A stretch of 64,000 nucleotides of DNA from Actinoplanes philippinensis (GCF_900113015.1 NZ_FONV01000004.1:558001-622000), one strand, 5' to 3'; positions 1 through 18,345 are shown, counted from the first letter of the stretch. Made by a program: numbers and translations. The notes: generated from the sequence alone by a model not told the origin.

Positions 1-5302
<5,302 letters not shown>

Positions 5303-5329
5303 GGGGGCACCCTCTTTCCGGGTCGGCGA

Positions 5330-8300
5330 TCACTCGGATTCGTCCAGGAGCGCGAACAGTTCCTCGTCGCTGGCGGCGGCCAGGTCGGCGCCGACCGGCC
5401 CGGAACCGGGGTGGACGATCTTCAGCAGGGTCTGGAGCCGCTCGATGAGGCCGGCGGTGTCCCCGGTCCCGTCGACGGCCGCGCGCAGGTCGTCCTCGAT
5501 GCGGTCGAGGTCGGCCAGCAGCGCCCGCGCGGCGGCCTGCGGCTCGGGGGTGACCAGCCGGTCGAGGTAGGCGGCGAGAGCGCCGACGGTGGGATGGTCG
5601 AAGACCACCCCGGCCGGCAACGGGACACCGATCTCGGCGCCGATCCGGTTGCGCAGCTCGACCGCGGTCAGCGAGTCCAGGCCGAACTCCTGCAGGACCC
5701 GGTCGTCGTCCAGGGTCTGCGGGTCGGCGTAGCCGAGCACGGCGGCGACCTGCCCGCGGACCAGGCGCAACAACACGGGACGGCGTTCGGCGGCCGGGAG
5801 CGCGCCGAGCCGGGCCGTGGCCGGTTCGGCGAGCGGGGAAGGGTGTACGGCGGCAGCCGGCACGAGAGCGCGCAGCAGCGGCGGGACGACACCGGTGGCC
5901 CGCACGGCGGACAGGTCGAGGGCGGTCAGCGCGTACAGCGGCTCGGCGCCGGCGGTCGCCGTGTCGAACATCGCCATCGCCGCGTCGGTGTCGAGCGGGC
6001 GCAGGCCGAGCCGGGTCAGGCGCTGCCGGTCCGCGTCGCCGAGGTGCCCGCTCAGGTCGCTGGCCTGCGCCCACAGCCCCCAGGCGAGCGAGGTGCCGGG
6101 CAGTCCGGCGGCGTGGCGCGCGGCGGCCAGGCCGTCCAGGTAGGAGTTGCCGGCCGCGTAGGCCGCCTGTCCGGCGGTGCCGAGCAGCCCGGCGACCGAG
6201 GAGTAGAGGACGAACGCCGTCAGGTCGCGGTCGCGGGTCAGCTCGTGCAGGTTCCGGGCCGCGTCGATCTTGACGGTGAGGACCCGGGTGACCTGCTCGT
6301 CGGTCAGTCCGGTGAGCACGCCGTCGTCCACCACCCCGGCCGCGTGCACCACGGCCCGCACCGGATGCGCGTCGAGAACCGCCGCCAGGTCGGCCCGGTC
6401 GGTGACGTCGCACGCGGCGAACACGACCCGGGCGCCGGCGGCGGTGAGCTCATCGCGCAACTCCCCGGCGCCGGGTGCGTCCTCGCCGCGCCGGCTGAGC
6501 AGCACGAGGTCACGGGCGCCGTGCTGGTGCACCAGGTGCCGGGCCAGGACCTGTCCGAGGGTTCCGGTCGCGCCGGTGATCAGCACCGGTCCGGCCGTCC
6601 AGTCCGGAGCCGTGCCCGGGGCGCCCGGGGCGCGGGTCAGCCGGGGCGCCAGCAGCCGTCCCTCGCGGACGGCCAGCTGCGGCTCCGCAACGGGCAGGCC
6701 GGTCGGCGGCACCGGATCGTCATGGTCGACGTCGACGAGCACGAACCGGTCCGGGTGCTCGGTCTGGGCGGTACGGACCAGGCCCCACACCCCCGCGTGG
6801 GCGGGGCCGGCCGACCGGCGGGTCACCACGGCCAGCCGGCGGCCGGCGGTGCTCGCGTCGGCCAGCCACTCCCGCAGCCGCCGAAGCGTGGCCCGGACGG
6901 CCTCGCCCGGATCGGCGCCGGTGACCTCGTACACGTCGGCGGTGTCGAGCGGCCCTGCCACGGCCGGCACCCAGGAGACGGTCAGCAGCGGGTCGCGCAG
7001 CACCGCGCCGGACAGCGGCCGCAGGCTCAGCGTGCCGGCGCGCAGCACGGGCGCACCGGACTCGTCGTCGGCGGCCACGGCGACGGTGTCCGGGCCGGTA
7101 CGGGTGAGGCGTACCCGCAGCCGGCCGGCCGCGCCCCGGTGCAGGCGCACGTCGTTCCAGCCGAACGGCACTACAGCCGGCCGATCGTCGTCCACCACCC
7201 CCGGGAGCAGCGGGTGCAGCCCGGCGTCGAGCAGCGCAGGGTGCAGCAGGAACCCGGTGTCGCCGTCGTGCTCGACCTCCGCGTACAGGTCGTCGCCGGC
7301 CGTCCACGCCCGGCGCAACCCCTGGAAGGCCGGCCCGTACGTGTAGCCGTGCCCGGCGAGCCGCTCGTAGACGCCGGTCAGGTCGGCCTCGACGGCGTCC
7401 GGCGGCCACACCAGCGGGTCCACGGCGGGCCCGGCGTCGTCCGGGACGAGTGTCGCGACCGCGTGCGGCGTCCACTCGTCCCGGTCAGCGGCGCGGGCGT
7501 GCACCTCGACGGCCCGGTTGCCACCCGCGTCCGGCGCGGCGACCAGGATCTGCAGCCGCAGGGCGCCGCCGTCCGGCACCACCAGCGGCACGGTGACGGT
7601 CAGGTCGGTGACCCGAGGGCAGCCGGTCTCCCGGCCCGCCCGCAGCAGCATCTCCAGCACCGCGGCGCCGGGCACCAGGACGGCGTCACCGACCCGGTGG
7701 TCGCCGATCCAGCCGCTCGCGGCCACGCGGCCGGTGAGCACCACGCCGCCCCGGCCGGCCAGCTCGGTGACGGTGTGCAGCAGCGGGTGGCCGAGCCCGC
7801 CGGCCCCGATGGCCTCGGCCGGCGCCGGCAGCCAGTAACGGTCGGCGCGGAAGCCGTACGTCGGCAGGCCGATCCGCCCCCCGCCGGGGAACGTCGTGGC
7901 CGGGTTCCAGTCCGCGCCGTCCAGACGCAGCCGGGCCAGGGCGACCGCGACGCTGTGCGGCTCGGAGCGGCCGGGCGGCAGCAGCGCGGCGCAGACGGCG
8001 TCCCGGCCGTCCGGCAGGCACTGCTCGGCCAGGGCGGCGAGTCCCCCGCCGGGGCCGATCTCCAGATACCTGCCGACTCCGAGGGCGTCGAGCCGGCGTA
8101 CGCCGTCGAGGAACCGCACGGTCCCGCGGATGTGCCGGACCCAGTAGCCGGGGTCGCACAGCTCGTCCGGGTCGGCGACGTCACCGGTCAGGTCGGACAC
8201 CAGCGGCAGGTGCGGCCGGTGGAAGGTCACCTGTTCCAGGGCGGCACGGAACTCGCCGAGCACGTCGTCCATGTGCGGCGAGTGGAACGCGTGGCTGACC

Positions 8301-11300
8301 GTCAACTGCCGGAACCGTACGTCCTCGGCGGCCCACATCGCGGTGAGGCGGCCGGCGGCGGACGCGTCGCCGGAGACGACGGTGGCCTGCGGGCCGTTGA
8401 CAGCGGCGACCGCGAGCGCCTCCGTCAGCCCGAGACGGCGCAGGTCGTCGCGGACCCGCTCCTCGCCGGCCCGGACGGCGACCATCACCCCGCCCTCGCG
8501 TGCGGCCTCCATGAGCCGGCCGCGGGCGGCGACCACCGCGCACGCGCCGGGCAGATCCCAGAGCCCGGCGACGTGGGCGGCGCTCACCTCGCCGATCGAG
8601 TGGCCGAGCAGGTAGTCGGGGCGTACGCCGTGGTGCTCGGCCATCCGGTAGAGCGCGACCTCGACGGCGAAGAGCGCCGCCTGCGTGTACCCGGTCCGGT
8701 CCAGCAGCGCGGAGTCGGCCGAGCCGGGCTCGGCCCACAGGACCTGGCGCAACAGCCGGGGCAGGTACGGGTCGAGCACCTCGCAGATCTCGTCGAGGGC
8801 GTGGGCGAACGCGGGACTGCTGTCGTACAGCTCGCGGCCCATGCCCGGACGCTGGCTGCCCTGCCCGGTGAAGAGGAACGCCGTGCGGGCGCCGGTGTCG
8901 CGGACCGTACGGGCGGGCAGCACCGCCGGGTGCGGTGTCCCGGCGGCCAGCGCGTCGAGGGCGGCGAGGGGGTCGTCGCCGACGACGGCGGTCCGATGCT
9001 CCAGCAACGGCCGGGTGGCCAGGGTGTAGCCGACGTCGGCCGGGTCGGTGTCCGGATGCTCCTCGAGGTACTCCCGCAACCGCAGCACCTGACGCCGCAG
9101 CCCCGCCTCGTCCCGAGCCGACAGCACCCACGGCACCACAGGCAGCGCCCGCTTCGGGGTGGGCCCCGGCTCCGGTTCCGGGCCCTGCTCCAGAATGACG
9201 TGCGCATTGGTGCCACTGATCCCGAACGACGACACCGCCGCCCGCCGCACCCGGCCCTCCACCGGCCACGGCCGCGCCCGCGACAACAACCGGACACCCG
9301 AGGCATCCCAATCCACCTGCGACGACGCAACCTCACCATGCAACGACCGCGGCATCAACCCGTACCGCATCGCCTGCACCATCTTGATCACACCACCCAC
9401 ACCCGCCGCAGCCTGGGCATGCCCGATGTTCGACTTCAACGACCCCAACCACACCGGCCGGCCCGCCCGCCCATACGTGGCCTGCAACGCCCGCACCTCG
9501 ATCGGATCACCCAACCGCGTACCCGTCCCATGACCCTCGACCACATCCACATCAGCCGCAGACAGACCGGCCACCGCCAGCGCCCGACCGATCACCCGCT
9601 CCTGCGCCGGACCACTCGGCGCCGTCAACCCATTCGACGCACCGTCCTGATTCACCGCCGAACCCCGCACCACCGCCAACACCCGACGACCCGACGCCAC
9701 CGCCTCCGACAACCGCTGCACCAACACCAACCCGACACCCTCGGACCAGCCCGTGCCCCGCGCATCATCGGCATACGAACGACACCGGCCATCCACCGCC
9801 AAACCACGCTGACGCGAGAACTCCACAAACGTGTTCGGCGACGACATCACCGTCACCCCACCCGCCACCGCCAGATCACACTCACCCCGCCGCAACGCCG
9901 CCACCGCCCAGTGCAACGCCACCAACGACGACGAACACGCCGTATCCACCGTCACCGCCGGACCCTCAAGACCGAACGTGTACGCCACCCGCCCCGACAC
10001 GACGCTGGACAGGTTGCCGGTGAGCAGGAAACCCTCCAGTTCGGGCGGGGCGCTGCGACGGCCGGCCGCGTAGTCGTCGTACATGGCGCCGGTGAACACG
10101 CCGGTGTTCGAACCGCGCAGCGTCGCCGGATCGACGCCGGCGTCCTCGAACAGCTCCCACGTGGTCTCCAGCAGCAGCCGCTGCTGCGGGTCGGTGGCGG
10201 CGGCCTCGCGCGGTGACATGCCGAAGAACTCGGCGTCGAACCGGTCGGCGTCGTACAGGAACCCGCCGTGCCGCGTGATCGACGTCCCGGGATGATCCGG
10301 ATCCGGGTCGTACAGACCGGCCACGTCCCAGCCCCGGTTCACCGGGAACTCCCCGACCGCGTCCACCTCCTCGGTCACCAACCGCCACAGGTCCTCCGGC
10401 GACCCCACCCCACCCGGGAAACGACACGCCATCCCCACGATCGCGATCGGCTCGTCGGCCACCTCCGCGATCACCGACACCACCGGCGCGGGCTCATCGG
10501 CGCCGCCGAGCTGGGCGGTCAGGTAGGCGGCGAGCGCCTCCGGAGTGGGATGGTCGAAGACCACGGTGGCCGGCAGGCGCAGGCCGGTCGCCTCGCCGAG
10601 CCGGTTGCGCAGCTCCACCCCGCCCAGCGAGTCGAGACCCAGCTCACGGAAGGCCCGGCGGGCGTCGACACGGTCGGCGCTGCGATGTCCGAGAACCGTG
10701 GCGGTCGCCTCGCGGACCAGGTCCAGGGCCCCCTCGCGATGGTCGCGCACCGGGGCGGCGGCCGGCACGACCGGGCGCGGCCGGTACCGGGCCGGTGCGA
10801 CGAGGGCCGCGTCGGCACCGACCGCGGCGTCGAACAGGGCCAGCCCGTCGGCGGCGCTGAGCGGCGCGAACCCGGCCCGCCGCCAGCGGGCCAGATCGGA
10901 CTCGCCGAGGCCGGCGCCCATTCCGGCGGAGTCGTCCCACAGTCCCCAGGCGAGCGAGACCGCGGGCATCCCGGCGGCGCGGCGGTGAGCGGCCAGGGCG
11001 TCCAGGAACGTGTTCGCGGCCGCGTAGTTGGCCTGCCCGGGGGTGCCGACCAGGCCGGACACCGACGAGAACAGCGCGAACAGCGACGGCGGGTGGTCCC
11101 GGGTGAGCTCGTGCAGGTGCCAGGCCGCGTCGATCTTCGGGCGCAGCACGGTGGCGATCTGCTCGTCGGTCAGGGTGTCGACGGTCGCGTCGGCGAGCAC
11201 GCCGGCGGTGTGCAGGACACCGGTCAACGGGTGCCCGGCCGGGATCTCGGCCAGGACGCGGGCGAGCTGGGCGCGGTCGGCCGCGTCGGCCGCGGCCACA

Positions 11301-14300
11301 CGTACCCGGGCGCCGTCGGCGGTGAGATCGTCGACGAGGCCGGACACGCCGGGGGTGGCCGGGCCGCGGCGGCTCAGCAGCAGCAGATGGCGTACGCCGT
11401 ACGCGCTCACCAGATGACGCGCGAACCGGGCGCCGAGCCCGGCCGTGCCGCCCACGATGAGCACCGTCCCCTCCGGATCCGGCCGCCAGGCCGTGGTGAC
11501 CGGGGGCGCGGCCGGGACCAGCCGCGGCGCGTACAGCCGATCGCGGCGGACCGCAACCTGCGCCTCTCCGGTCGCCAGCGCCCGGCGCAGCCCGCTGTCG
11601 GCGTCGGCTGTCTCGTCCAGGTCGACCAGCACGACCCGGCCGGGGTGCTCGCTCTGCACCGAGCGCACCAGTCCCCACGCCGGGGCGGCGCCGAGACCGG
11701 GCACGTCCTCGCCGGGCAGCACCGGCACGGCGTTGCGGGTGACGACGGCGAGGATCTCGTCGCCGTCCCACCGGTCACGGATGAGCCGGACCAGGTCGAG
11801 GGCCGTGGCGTGCGCCTGTCCGGGCAGGTCACCGCCGCTGTCGACGGGAACGACGGTCACGGCCGGTGGGGTGATCGCGGGGCGCACCTCGGCCCAGTCG
11901 ACGGTGTGCAGGCGGGCGTCGGTGGCGGTGACCGGGCGTACCGTGACCGATTGGACCGTCGCCACCGCGGACCCGTCGCCGGCGGTGAGCCTCAACCCGG
12001 CAGCGTCCGGGCCCGCCGGGAGGATCCGGACCCGGGCGCCGGTCGCGCCGGGCACGGCGACCTGCAGCCCGGCGATCACGAACGGCAGGTCGACGGTGTC
12101 CGTGTCAGCGGACCGGCCCGACAGGCGCTGCCAGATCAGGGCGTGCAGCGCCGAGTCGAGCAGCACCGGGTGCAGGCCGTATCCGGCGGCGGTGTCACGC
12201 ACCCCGTCCGGCAGGCTTATCTCGGCGTGGACGCCGGAGCTGTCGTGCCACAGCGCGCGCAGCCCGCGGAAGTCCGGGCCGTAGTGGTAGCCGGCGTCGG
12301 CGAGCCGGGCGTAGACGTCGGCGACCGGCACCGCTGTCGCGCCCGGCGGCGGCCACGATCCGGCCGCGCCGGCGGGCTCCGGCGCCGGCGCGGTCAGCAG
12401 GCCGGTGGCGTGCCGGGTCCACTGTTCGTCACCGGTGTCCGGCGTGGCGTGCACGGTGAACGCACGGCCGCCGTCACCGGCTGGGGCGTCGACGGTGATC
12501 TGCACGCGCACCGGCACGTCCAGCCGCAGCGGCGCCTCCAGAGTCAGCTCCGCCATCCGCGGCGTGCCGCAGGCCAGCCCCGCGCTCAGCGCCAGCTCGG
12601 CGAAGGCAGCCGCGGGCAGCAGCGCGCCCGCTCCGACGACGTGGTCGGCGAGCCACGGCTGCTCGTCCACCGACAGCCGGCCGAGCAGGACCGTCTCGTC
12701 GCGCCCGGCGATGCCGGTGCGGGCGGTCAGCAGCGGATGCCCGGCCGGCGTCAGGCCGAGGGTGCGCACGTCGCCACCGCTCTCCGGCGCGGGCCAGAAC
12801 CGTTCCCGCTGGAACGGATAGGTGGGCAGGTCGACGCCGGGACCGCGGGGCGCCAGGCGGCCGAGATCGACGGGTACGCCGTGCACGTACATCCGTGCCA
12901 GGGCCAGAGCCACCGACCGGGTGTCGGAGTGCCCGCGGCGCAGCACCGCGATCGCTGTCACGTCGTCCGGCCGGGTCCGCGCCGCCAGGGGTGCGAGCAC
13001 CGCGTCCGGGCCGACCTCGACCATCAGCCCGGCGCCGGCGTCGGCCAGTGCGGCGACCGCGTCGGCGAAGCGGACCGTCTCACGGATCTGCCGGGTCCAG
13101 TACCCGGGCGTGGTGATCTCGTCCCCGGCCGGCCGGCCGCTCACCGTGGAGACCAGCGGCAACCGGGGCTCGTGGTAGGTGACCTGCTCGGCGACGGCCC
13201 GGAACTCGTCCAGCGCCTCGTCCATGTGTGCGGAGTGGAAGGCGTGGCTGACGGTCAGCATGCGGGTACGGCGGCCCCGCGCGGCCCAGCGCCCGGCGAG
13301 CGCGGTGACCGCGCCGGCGTCACCGGAGACGACCACGGCGTCGGGGGCGTTGATCGCGGCGAGGCTGACACCGGCGGTCAGATCCGGTTCGATCTCCGCC
13401 ACGGTGGCCTGGACGGCCGCCATGACGCCACCCTCGCGTGCGGCCCGCATCGCCCGGCCCCGCGCGGCGACCAGGCGGGCGGCGTCCTGCAACGACCAGA
13501 GCCCGGCGAGGTACGCGGCGGCCAGTTCCCCGATCGAGTGCCCGGCGACCAGACCGGCCCGCAGCCCGTGGTGCTCCAGCAGCCGGGCCACCGCGACCTC
13601 GACCGCGAACAGGGCGGGCTGGGCCCAGTCGGTACGGTCGACCAGGTCCGCCCCGTCGTGCACCACCTCGCGCAGCGGCCGGTCCAGATACGGCGCGAAC
13701 GCGTCGCACACCTCGTCGAAGGCGGCCGCGAAGACCGGATCGGACTCGTACAGCTCGCGGCTCATCCCCGGGTACTGCGCGCCCTGCCCGGTGCACAGCA
13801 GCGCTGCCGGCCCGGGTCCCTGCGCCTCGCCGGCCACGACGTCCGGGTGCGGGCTGCCGCCGGCGACCGCGGCCAGCCCGTCGAGCAGGTTTCCGGCGCC
13901 GAGGACGACGGCGCGGTGCTCGAAGGCGGCGCGCCCGGCAGCGAGCGTCCGGGCGATCGCGGCAGGCTCCTCCCCCGGCGCTGCGCTGACGCGTTCGTGC
14001 AGGCGGCGGGCATGCTCGGCCAGGGCGGCAGGGCTGCGCCCGGACACCGCGAAGACGAGGGGGTACGGCCCGGCCGGCTCGGCGGCGACCGGACGCGGAT
14101 CGTCGTCGCCCTCCTCGATGACCACGTGCGCGTTGGTGCCGCTGATCCCGAACGACGACACGGCGGCCCGCCGCGGCCGGTCGCCGCGGGGCCACCGCTG
14201 CTCGTCGGTCAGCAGGCGGATCCCACCGGCCGTCCAGTCGACGTGGTCGGTGGGCCGGTCCACGTGCAGGGTTCGCGGCAGGCGCTCGTGCCGCAGGGCC

Positions 14301-17300
14301 TGCACCATCTTGATCACCCCGCCGACACCCGCGGCGGCCTGGGTGTGGCCGACGTTCGACTTGAGCGAGCCCAGCCACACCGGGTGACCGGCCTGCCCGT
14401 ACGTCGCCTGCAGCGCCTCCGCCTCGATCGGGTCGCCGAGCCGGGTGCCGGTGCCGTGCGCCTCCACCGCGTCGACGCCGGTCACGTCCAGGCGGGCGTC
14501 GGCGAGCGCGTCGCGGATCACCCTCTCCTGGGCCGGGCCGCTGGGGGCGGTGAGGCCGTTGGAGGCGCCGTCGGAGTTGACCGCGCTGCCCCGGATCACC
14601 GCGAGGACCCGGTGGCCGCGGCGGCGCGCGTCGGAGAGCCGCTCGATCAGCAGCACACCGGCGCCCTCCGCCCACGAGGTGCCGTCGGCGGCCGCGGCGA
14701 ACGACTTGCTGCGGCCGTCCGGAGCCAGCCCCCGCTGCCGGGAGAACTCGACGAACATCCCGGGGCCGGACATCACCGTGACGCCGCCCGCGAACGCGAG
14801 AGTGGACTCGCCGTCGCGTACCGACCGGACCGCCAGGTGCAGGGCCACCAGCGACGACGAGCAGGCGGTGTCGACGGTGACCGCCGGGCCGTGCAGACCC
14901 AGCTGGTAGGCGATGCGGCCGGACATCACACTCGCGGTGGTGCCGGTCAGCACGTGCCCGTCGACCTCGGTCCCGGCGGTGTGCATGCGCGGCCCGTAGT
15001 CGAGGTGCGTGCCGCCGACGTACACGCCGGTGCGGGTACCGCGCAGCGAGTGCGGGTCGATGCCGGCACGTTCGGCGGCCTCCCACGCGGTCTCCAGCAG
15101 CAGTCGCTGCTGGGGGTCCATGGCGAGCGCCTCACGCGGCGAGATGCCGAAGAAGCCGGCGTCGAACAGCGGCGCGTCGTAGAGGAACCCGCCCTGGTCG
15201 ACGTAGCTGTGGCCGGACCGGTCCGGATCGGGGTCGTGCAGGCTCGCGTCCCAGCCGCGGTCGTCCGGGAACGCGCCGACCGCGTCGGCGCCGTCGGCGA
15301 CCAGGCGCCACAGATCCTCGGGGGACGCGACACCACCCGGATACCGGCAGGCCATGCCGATGATGGCGACGGCGTCGTCATCATCGGTGGCGGGCCGGGG
15401 CGCCGCGGTGTCCGGCTGGTCGTCGCCGCTCCCGGCCAGGTGGGCGACCAGTTCGTCGATGGTGGGACGGTCGTAGATCAGCCCGGCGGACAGCGGGCGC
15501 CCGGTCGCGGCGGCCAGCGCGTCCCGCAGTTCCACGCCCATCAGCGAGTCGAAGCCGAGATCGCGGAAGGTGGCGGTGGTGTCGAGCCGCTGCCCGGGAG
15601 CGGCGCCGAGCACGGCCGCCGCGTGGTCGTGAACCAGGGCGGCCAGGTCGCGGCCGGCACGGGGCGGTGCGGTGGCCGCTGCCGGCGCGGCGTCCGTGCG
15701 GGGCCGTGCGGTGGCCGCCACCGGCGTGGTGCCGGCGGTGTCGAACCAGTGGCGGCGGCGCTGGAAGGCGTACGTCGGTAGGCCGGCGCGCGGTCCCGCA
15801 CCGCAGACGGCCGCCCAGTCCACCGGCACCCCGCGCACGAACGCCTGGGCAAGCGCGGTGGTGAAGGTCCGCGGTTCGTCACGGCCGGCCCGCAACAGAG
15901 GCACGGCACCGGCCCCGGGCAGGGCCGCGGCGATCATCGCGCTGCACACCCCGTCGGGGCCCATCTCCAGATATGTGGTGACGTCCTCGGCCGCCAGGGT
16001 CCGGATCGCGTCGAGGAACCGAACCGGCCGGCGCACCTGCGAACTCCAGTAGCCGGGGTCGGTCGCCTCGTCGTCGCGCAGCGCCCGGCCGTGCACGGTG
16101 GAGATCACCGGGATCCGCGGCGGGCGCGGCGACAATCCGGACACGACGGAGTGGAACTCCGCCAGCATCGGGTCCATCAGCGCCGAGTGGAACGCGTGGC
16201 TGACCGTCAGCCGGCGGGTGCGGTGCCCGGCGGCCCGGAACACCTCGGCCAGGTCCGTGACGGCGGACTCGGCGCCGGACACGACCACCGCGGACGGGCC
16301 GTTGACGGCGGCGATGTCCACACCGGCGGTCAGCCGCTCGCGTACCACCGCCTCACTCGCCTCGACGGCGACCATCGCGCCGCCGCCCGGCAGCGCCTGC
16401 ATGAGCCGGCCCCGGGCGGCGACCAGGGCCGCCGCGTCGGCCAGGGAGAACACCCCGGCGACGTGCGCGGCGGCGATCTCCCCGATGGAGTGCCCGGCCA
16501 CGTGGTCGGCGCGCACCCCCCACGACTCGGCCAGGCGGTAGAGGGCGACCTCGACGGCGAAGAGTGCCGGCTGGGTGAACCCGGTGTCGTCCAGCCCGTC
16601 CCCGGAGTCGATGACCTCGGCCAGCGGCCGGGGCAGCAGCGGGTCCAGGTGAGCGGCGATCTCGTCGAACGCCTCGGCGAAACGCGGGTACGCCGCGTAC
16701 AGCCGCCGGCCCATGCCGGCCCGCTGGCTGCCCTGGCCGGTGAAGACCGCCGCCACCGGTCCGGGTGTGGCGATACCGGTCACCAGGTTCGGCGCTGGGC
16801 GTCCGTCGGCCGCCGCGTCGAGCGCTGCAGGGTCGGCGTCGAGAATGACCGCGCGGTGCTCGAAGACGGTACGGGTCGAGGCAAGCGCCCGCGCGACGTC
16901 GGCGGGCCGGGCGTCGTCGTCGCCGCGCAGACGGTCACGTAGCCGGGCCGCCTGTGCGGGCAGCGCGCCGCTCCGAGCGGTGACCACCCAGGGCAGCACC
17001 GGCGGCACCGGGTCCTCCGGTCGCTGTGGCGACCCGGGGGCCTCGGTCAGCACGACATGGCAGTTGACGCCGCCCATGCCGAACGAGCTGACGCCGGCGA
17101 TCAACTGTCGCTCCGGGTCGGGCCACGGACCGTGCCGCTGCTGGACGGCGAGGCCGAGGTCGGCGAACGGGATGGCCGGGTTCGGCTCGTTGAAGTTGCG
17201 GCTCGGCGGCAGCTGCCGGTGGGTGAGCGCGAGCAGCACCTTGAGCAGCCCGACGATGCCGGCGGCCGCCTCGAGGTGGCCGACGTTGGTCTTCGCCGAG

Positions 17301-18256
17301 CCGATCCGCAGCGCCTCCCCGGCCGGGCGGCCGGCGCCCAGGGCGACGCCGAGCGCCTCGGCCTCGATCGGGTCGCCGACCGGGGTGCCGGTGCCGTGCG
17401 CCTCGACGTACTGGACCTGGCGGGTGTCGACGCCGGCCCGGCGATACGCCTCGCGGAGCAGATCGGCCTGCGCGTCGGCACGGGGGACGGTCAGCGCGGG
17501 TGCCGCGCCGCCGTGGTTGACGGCGCTGCCACGGATGACGCCGTAGATGCGGTCGCCGTCGGCGCGGGCCTTCGCCAAGGGCTTGAGGACCACGAGCGCG
17601 GCGCCCTCACCGGGGGCGAAACCGTTGGCGCGAGCGTCGAAGGCATAGCTCTCGCCGTCCGGGGAGAGCGCGCCGAACCGCTGCTCGGTGAGGTGGTCAC
17701 CGAGCAGCGCCAGGTTGACGCCGGCGGCGAGGGCGAGGTCGGCCTCACCGGTGCGCAGGCTCTCCCCGGCCAGGTGGACGGCGACCAGCGAGGAGGCCTG
17801 CGCGGTGTCCACGGTGACGCTGGGCCCGCGCAGGTCGAGGAAGTAGGAAACCCGGTTGGCGATGACGCCCCGGCTGAGGCCGGTCATCGAGTGCTGGGTG
17901 ATGGCCTGTTCGCCGTGCCGGCGCACCAGATGGGCGTAGTCGTCGCGCAGGGCGCCCACGTACACCGCGGTGCGGCTGCCGGCCAGGGTCGCCGGGACGA
18001 TCCCGGCGTCCTCGAGCCCCTCCCAGGCCAGCTCCAGCAGCAGGCGCTGCTGCGGGTCGACGGCGGCGGCCTCGCGCGGCGAGATGCCGAAGAACGCGGC
18101 GTCGAAGTCGCCGACGCCGTCGAGGCGGCCCGCCCGGGCGCCGTCGTCGCCGGTCCGCAACCCGCTGGCGCCGGCGGCGAGCAGCTCCCAGAACGCGCCG
18201 GGGTTCGAGGCGCCGGGCAGCCGGCAGGACATGCCGACGACTGCGATCTCGTTCAT
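5330..18256 (-). CDS. Type I modular polyketide synthase: KSQ loading module plus two KS-AT-DH-KR-ACP modules
   Basis: 4,308 residues. Two in-frame ATGs (18259, 18256) follow GGAAGG; 18256 has the better spacing (6 nt). Loading module: KSQ (1-420; active-site Cys replaced by Gln153 in VDTAQASS), AT (about 475-800) and ACP (Ser near 904). Module 1: KS about 963-1386 (TACSSS), AT 1483-1793, DH 1833-2090, KR 2260-2443 (HTAGVLAD), ACP about 2520-2580. Module 2: KS 2601-3023, AT 3120-3470, DH 3490-3750, KR 3886-4053 (VDD), ACP near 4196, then a helical C-terminal docking segment (4225-4308). All three ATs have GHSIGE and HAFH, so all are predicted malonyl-specific. KSQ domains decarboxylate malonyl-ACP, so the starter is predicted to be acetyl and the first product a diene. 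In both DH domains the Gly of HxxxGxxxxP is shifted (HVVGA, HRVGD), although His and Pro are kept. This is the first PKS of the assembly line. Confidence 0.97.
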   Translation of the reverse strand: MNEIAVVGMSCRLPGASNPGAFWELLAAGASGLRTGDDGARAGRLDGVGDFDAAFFGISPREAAAVDPQQRLLLELAWEGLEDAGIVPATLAGSRTAVYVGALRDDYAHLVRRHGEQAITQHSMTGLSRGVIANRVSYFLDLRGPSVTVDTAQASSLVAVHLAGESLRTGEADLALAAGVNLALLGDHLTEQRFGALSPDGESYAFDARANGFAPGEGAALVVLKPLAKARADGDRIYGVIRGSAVNHGGAAPALTVPRADAQADLLREAYRRAGVDTRQVQYVEAHGTGTPVGDPIEAEALGVALGAGRPAGEALRIGSAKTNVGHLEAAAGIVGLLKVLLALTHRQLPPSRNFNEPNPAIPFADLGLAVQQRHGPWPDPERQLIAGVSSFGMGGVNCHVVLTEAPGSPQRPEDPVPPVLPWVVTARSGALPAQAARLRDRLRGDDDARPADVARALASTRTVFEHRAVILDADPAALDAAADGRPAPNLVTGIATPGPVAAVFTGQGSQRAGMGRRLYAAYPRFAEAFDEIAAHLDPLLPRPLAEVIDSGDGLDDTGFTQPALFAVEVALYRLAESWGVRADHVAGHSIGEIAAAHVAGVFSLADAAALVAARGRLMQALPGGGAMVAVEASEAVVRERLTAGVDIAAVNGPSAVVVSGAESAVTDLAEVFRAAGHRTRRLTVSHAFHSALMDPMLAEFHSVVSGLSPRPPRIPVISTVHGRALRDDEATDPGYWSSQVRRPVRFLDAIRTLAAEDVTTYLEMGPDGVCSAMIAAALPGAGAVPLLRAGRDEPRTFTTALAQAFVRGVPVDWAAVCGAGPRAGLPTYAFQRRRHWFDTAGTTPVAATARPRTDAAPAAATAPPRAGRDLAALVHDHAAAVLGAAPGQRLDTTATFRDLGFDSLMGVELRDALAAATGRPLSAGLIYDRPTIDELVAHLAGSGDDQPDTAAPRPATDDDDAVAIIGMACRYPGGVASPEDLWRLVADGADAVGAFPDDRGWDASLHDPDPDRSGHSYVDQGGFLYDAPLFDAGFFGISPREALAMDPQQRLLLETAWEAAERAGIDPHSLRGTRTGVYVGGTHLDYGPRMHTAGTEVDGHVLTGTTASVMSGRIAYQLGLHGPAVTVDTACSSSLVALHLAVRSVRDGESTLAFAGGVTVMSGPGMFVEFSRQRGLAPDGRSKSFAAAADGTSWAEGAGVLLIERLSDARRRGHRVLAVIRGSAVNSDGASNGLTAPSGPAQERVIRDALADARLDVTGVDAVEAHGTGTRLGDPIEAEALQATYGQAGHPVWLGSLKSNVGHTQAAAGVGGVIKMVQALRHERLPRTLHVDRPTDHVDWTAGGIRLLTDEQRWPRGDRPRRAAVSSFGISGTNAHVVIEEGDDDPRPVAAEPAGPYPLVFAVSGRSPAALAEHARRLHERVSAAPGEEPAAIARTLAAGRAAFEHRAVVLGAGNLLDGLAAVAGGSPHPDVVAGEAQGPGPAALLCTGQGAQYPGMSRELYESDPVFAAAFDEVCDAFAPYLDRPLREVVHDGADLVDRTDWAQPALFAVEVAVARLLEHHGLRAGLVAGHSIGELAAAYLAGLWSLQDAARLVAARGRAMRAAREGGVMAAVQATVAEIEPDLTAGVSLAAINAPDAVVVSGDAGAVTALAGRWAARGRRTRMLTVSHAFHSAHMDEALDEFRAVAEQVTYHEPRLPLVSTVSGRPAGDEITTPGYWTRQIRETVRFADAVAALADAGAGLMVEVGPDAVLAPLAARTRPDDVTAIAVLRRGHSDTRSVALALARMYVHGVPVDLGRLAPRGPGVDLPTYPFQRERFWPAPESGGDVRTLGLTPAGHPLLTARTGIAGRDETVLLGRLSVDEQPWLADHVVGAGALLPAAAFAELALSAGLACGTPRMAELTLEAPLRLDVPVRVQITVDAPAGDGGRAFTVHATPDTGDEQWTRHATGLLTAPAPEPAGAAGSWPPPGATAVPVADVYARLADAGYHYGPDFRGLRALWHDSSGVHAEISLPDGVRDTAAGYGLHPVLLDSALHALIWQRLSGRSADTDTVDLPFVIAGLQVAVPGATGARVRILPAGPDAAGLRLTAGDGSAVATVQSVTVRPVTATDARLHTVDWAEVRPAITPPAVTVVPVDSGGDLPGQAHATALDLVRLIRDRWDGDEILAVVTRNAVPVLPGEDVPGLGAAPAWGLVRSVQSEHPGRVVLVDLDETADADSGLRRALATGEAQVAVRRDRLYAPRLVPAAPPVTTAWRPDPEGTVLIVGGTAGLGARFARHLVSAYGVRHLLLLSRRGPATPGVSGLVDDLTADGARVRVAAADAADRAQLARVLAEIPAGHPLTGVLHTAGVLADATVDTLTDEQIATVLRPKIDAAWHLHELTRDHPPSLFALFSSVSGLVGTPGQANYAAANTFLDALAAHRRAAGMPAVSLAWGLWDDSAGMGAGLGESDLARWRRAGFAPLSAADGLALFDAAVGADAALVAPARYRPRPVVPAAAPVRDHREGALDLVREATATVLGHRSADRVDARRAFRELGLDSLGGVELRNRLGEATGLRLPATVVFDHPTPEALAAYLTAQLGGADEPAPVVSVIAEVADEPIAIVGMACRFPGGVGSPEDLWRLVTEEVDAVGEFPVNRGWDVAGLYDPDPDHPGTSITRHGGFLYDADRFDAEFFGMSPREAAATDPQQRLLLETTWELFEDAGVDPATLRGSNTGVFTGAMYDDYAAGRRSAPPELEGFLLTGNLSSVVSGRVAYTFGLEGPAVTVDTACSSSLVALHWAVAALRRGECDLAVAGGVTVMSSPNTFVEFSRQRGLAVDGRCRSYADDARGTGWSEGVGLVLVQRLSEAVASGRRVLAVVRGSAVNQDGASNGLTAPSGPAQERVIGRALAVAGLSAADVDVVEGHGTGTRLGDPIEVRALQATYGRAGRPVWLGSLKSNIGHAQAAAGVGGVIKMVQAMRYGLMPRSLHGEVASSQVDWDASGVRLLSRARPWPVEGRVRRAAVSSFGISGTNAHVILEQGPEPEPGPTPKRALPVVPWVLSARDEAGLRRQVLRLREYLEEHPDTDPADVGYTLATRPLLEHRTAVVGDDPLAALDALAAGTPHPAVLPARTVRDTGARTAFLFTGQGSQRPGMGRELYDSSPAFAHALDEICEVLDPYLPRLLRQVLWAEPGSADSALLDRTGYTQAALFAVEVALYRMAEHHGVRPDYLLGHSIGEVSAAHVAGLWDLPGACAVVAARGRLMEAAREGGVMVAVRAGEERVRDDLRRLGLTEALAVAAVNGPQATVVSGDASAAGRLTAMWAAEDVRFRQLTVSHAFHSPHMDDVLGEFRAALEQVTFHRPHLPLVSDLTGDVADPDELCDPGYWVRHIRGTVRFLDGVRRLDALGVGRYLEIGPGGGLAALAEQCLPDGRDAVCAALLPPGRSEPHSVAVALARLRLDGADWNPATTFPGGGRIGLPTYGFRADRYWLPAPAEAIGAGGLGHPLLHTVTELAGRGGVVLTGRVAASGWIGDHRVGDAVLVPGAAVLEMLLRAGRETGCPRVTDLTVTVPLVVPDGGALRLQILVAAPDAGGNRAVEVHARAADRDEWTPHAVATLVPDDAGPAVDPLVWPPDAVEADLTGVYERLAGHGYTYGPAFQGLRRAWTAGDDLYAEVEHDGDTGFLLHPALLDAGLHPLLPGVVDDDRPAVVPFGWNDVRLHRGAAGRLRVRLTRTGPDTVAVAADDESGAPVLRAGTLSLRPLSGAVLRDPLLTVSWVPAVAGPLDTADVYEVTGADPGEAVRATLRRLREWLADASTAGRRLAVVTRRSAGPAHAGVWGLVRTAQTEHPDRFVLVDVDHDDPVPPTGLPVAEPQLAVREGRLLAPRLTRAPGAPGTAPDWTAGPVLITGATGTLGQVLARHLVHQHGARDLVLLSRRGEDAPGAGELRDELTAAGARVVFAACDVTDRADLAAVLDAHPVRAVVHAAGVVDDGVLTGLTDEQVTRVLTVKIDAARNLHELTRDRDLTAFVLYSSVAGLLGTAGQAAYAAGNSYLDGLAAARHAAGLPGTSLAWGLWAQASDLSGHLGDADRQRLTRLGLRPLDTDAAMAMFDTATAGAEPLYALTALDLSAVRATGVVPPLLRALVPAAAVHPSPLAEPATARLGALPAAERRPVLLRLVRGQVAAVLGYADPQTLDDDRVLQEFGLDSLTAVELRNRIGAEIGVPLPAGVVFDHPTVGALAAYLDRLVTPEPQAAARALLADLDRIEDDLRAAVDGTGDTAGLIERLQTLLKIVHPGSGPVGADLAAASDEELFALLDESE
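9178..10010 (-). other. Atypical codon-usage tract inside the module 2 KS
   Basis: Within the KS of module 2 the coding strand abruptly prefers GGT, GTG, GCG and CGG codons over the GGC, GTC and GCC used by the equivalent part of the neighbouring KS domains. On the + strand this shows as a run rich in ACC, CAC and CCA triplets. Composition returns to normal at about 10,010-10,270, and the same style reappears at about 10,276-10,470. The KS fold and its motifs (TACSSS, GHGTGT, KSNIGH) are intact. A recombined segment from another PKS is the simplest reading, but this is judged by eye. Confidence 0.6.
10300..10470. repeat. ACP-KS junction copy, nearly identical to bases 1-160
   Basis: Bases 1 to about 160 (start of the fourth extension KS) and about 10,300-10,460 (start of the module 2 KS) are almost identical, with only a few substitutions near offset 60 and after offset 150. 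The adjoining ACP ends (about 180-340 and 10,480-10,640) are also closely similar. The other KS starts in the window (near 5,190, 15,365 and 18,250) are much more diverged at the DNA level. This points to recent duplication or gene conversion between modules. Confidence 0.8.
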
Positions 18257-18312
18257 CATCCGCCTTCCGGGTGGATCTGTGGATCTCCCACCCTCCCGGC
18301 CGCTCCTCAGCA

Positions 18313-18345
18313 GGTGGTAACGAGGCGGTAACCCAAGGTGGATGA
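18313..18345 (-). promoter_or_regulatory. Candidate SARP operator: GTTACC heptamers at 11-bp spacing in the PKS promoter
   Basis: Read on the minus strand towards the PKS gene, GTTACCG (18326-18332), a 4-bp spacer and GTTACCA (18315-18321) form a direct repeat with an 11-bp period, 57-76 bp before the PKS start. SARP proteins are known to bind heptameric direct repeats with 4-bp spacers near the -35 region, and a SARP gene lies at 21,269-23,548. The region also serves the divergent gene at 18,437. Binding is inferred. Confidence 0.55.

Noticed and set aside
10268..15781. A second long + strand open frame opposite the first PKS gene
   Set aside because: Antisense of intact KS, AT, DH and KR domains, with no family likeness and no RBS.
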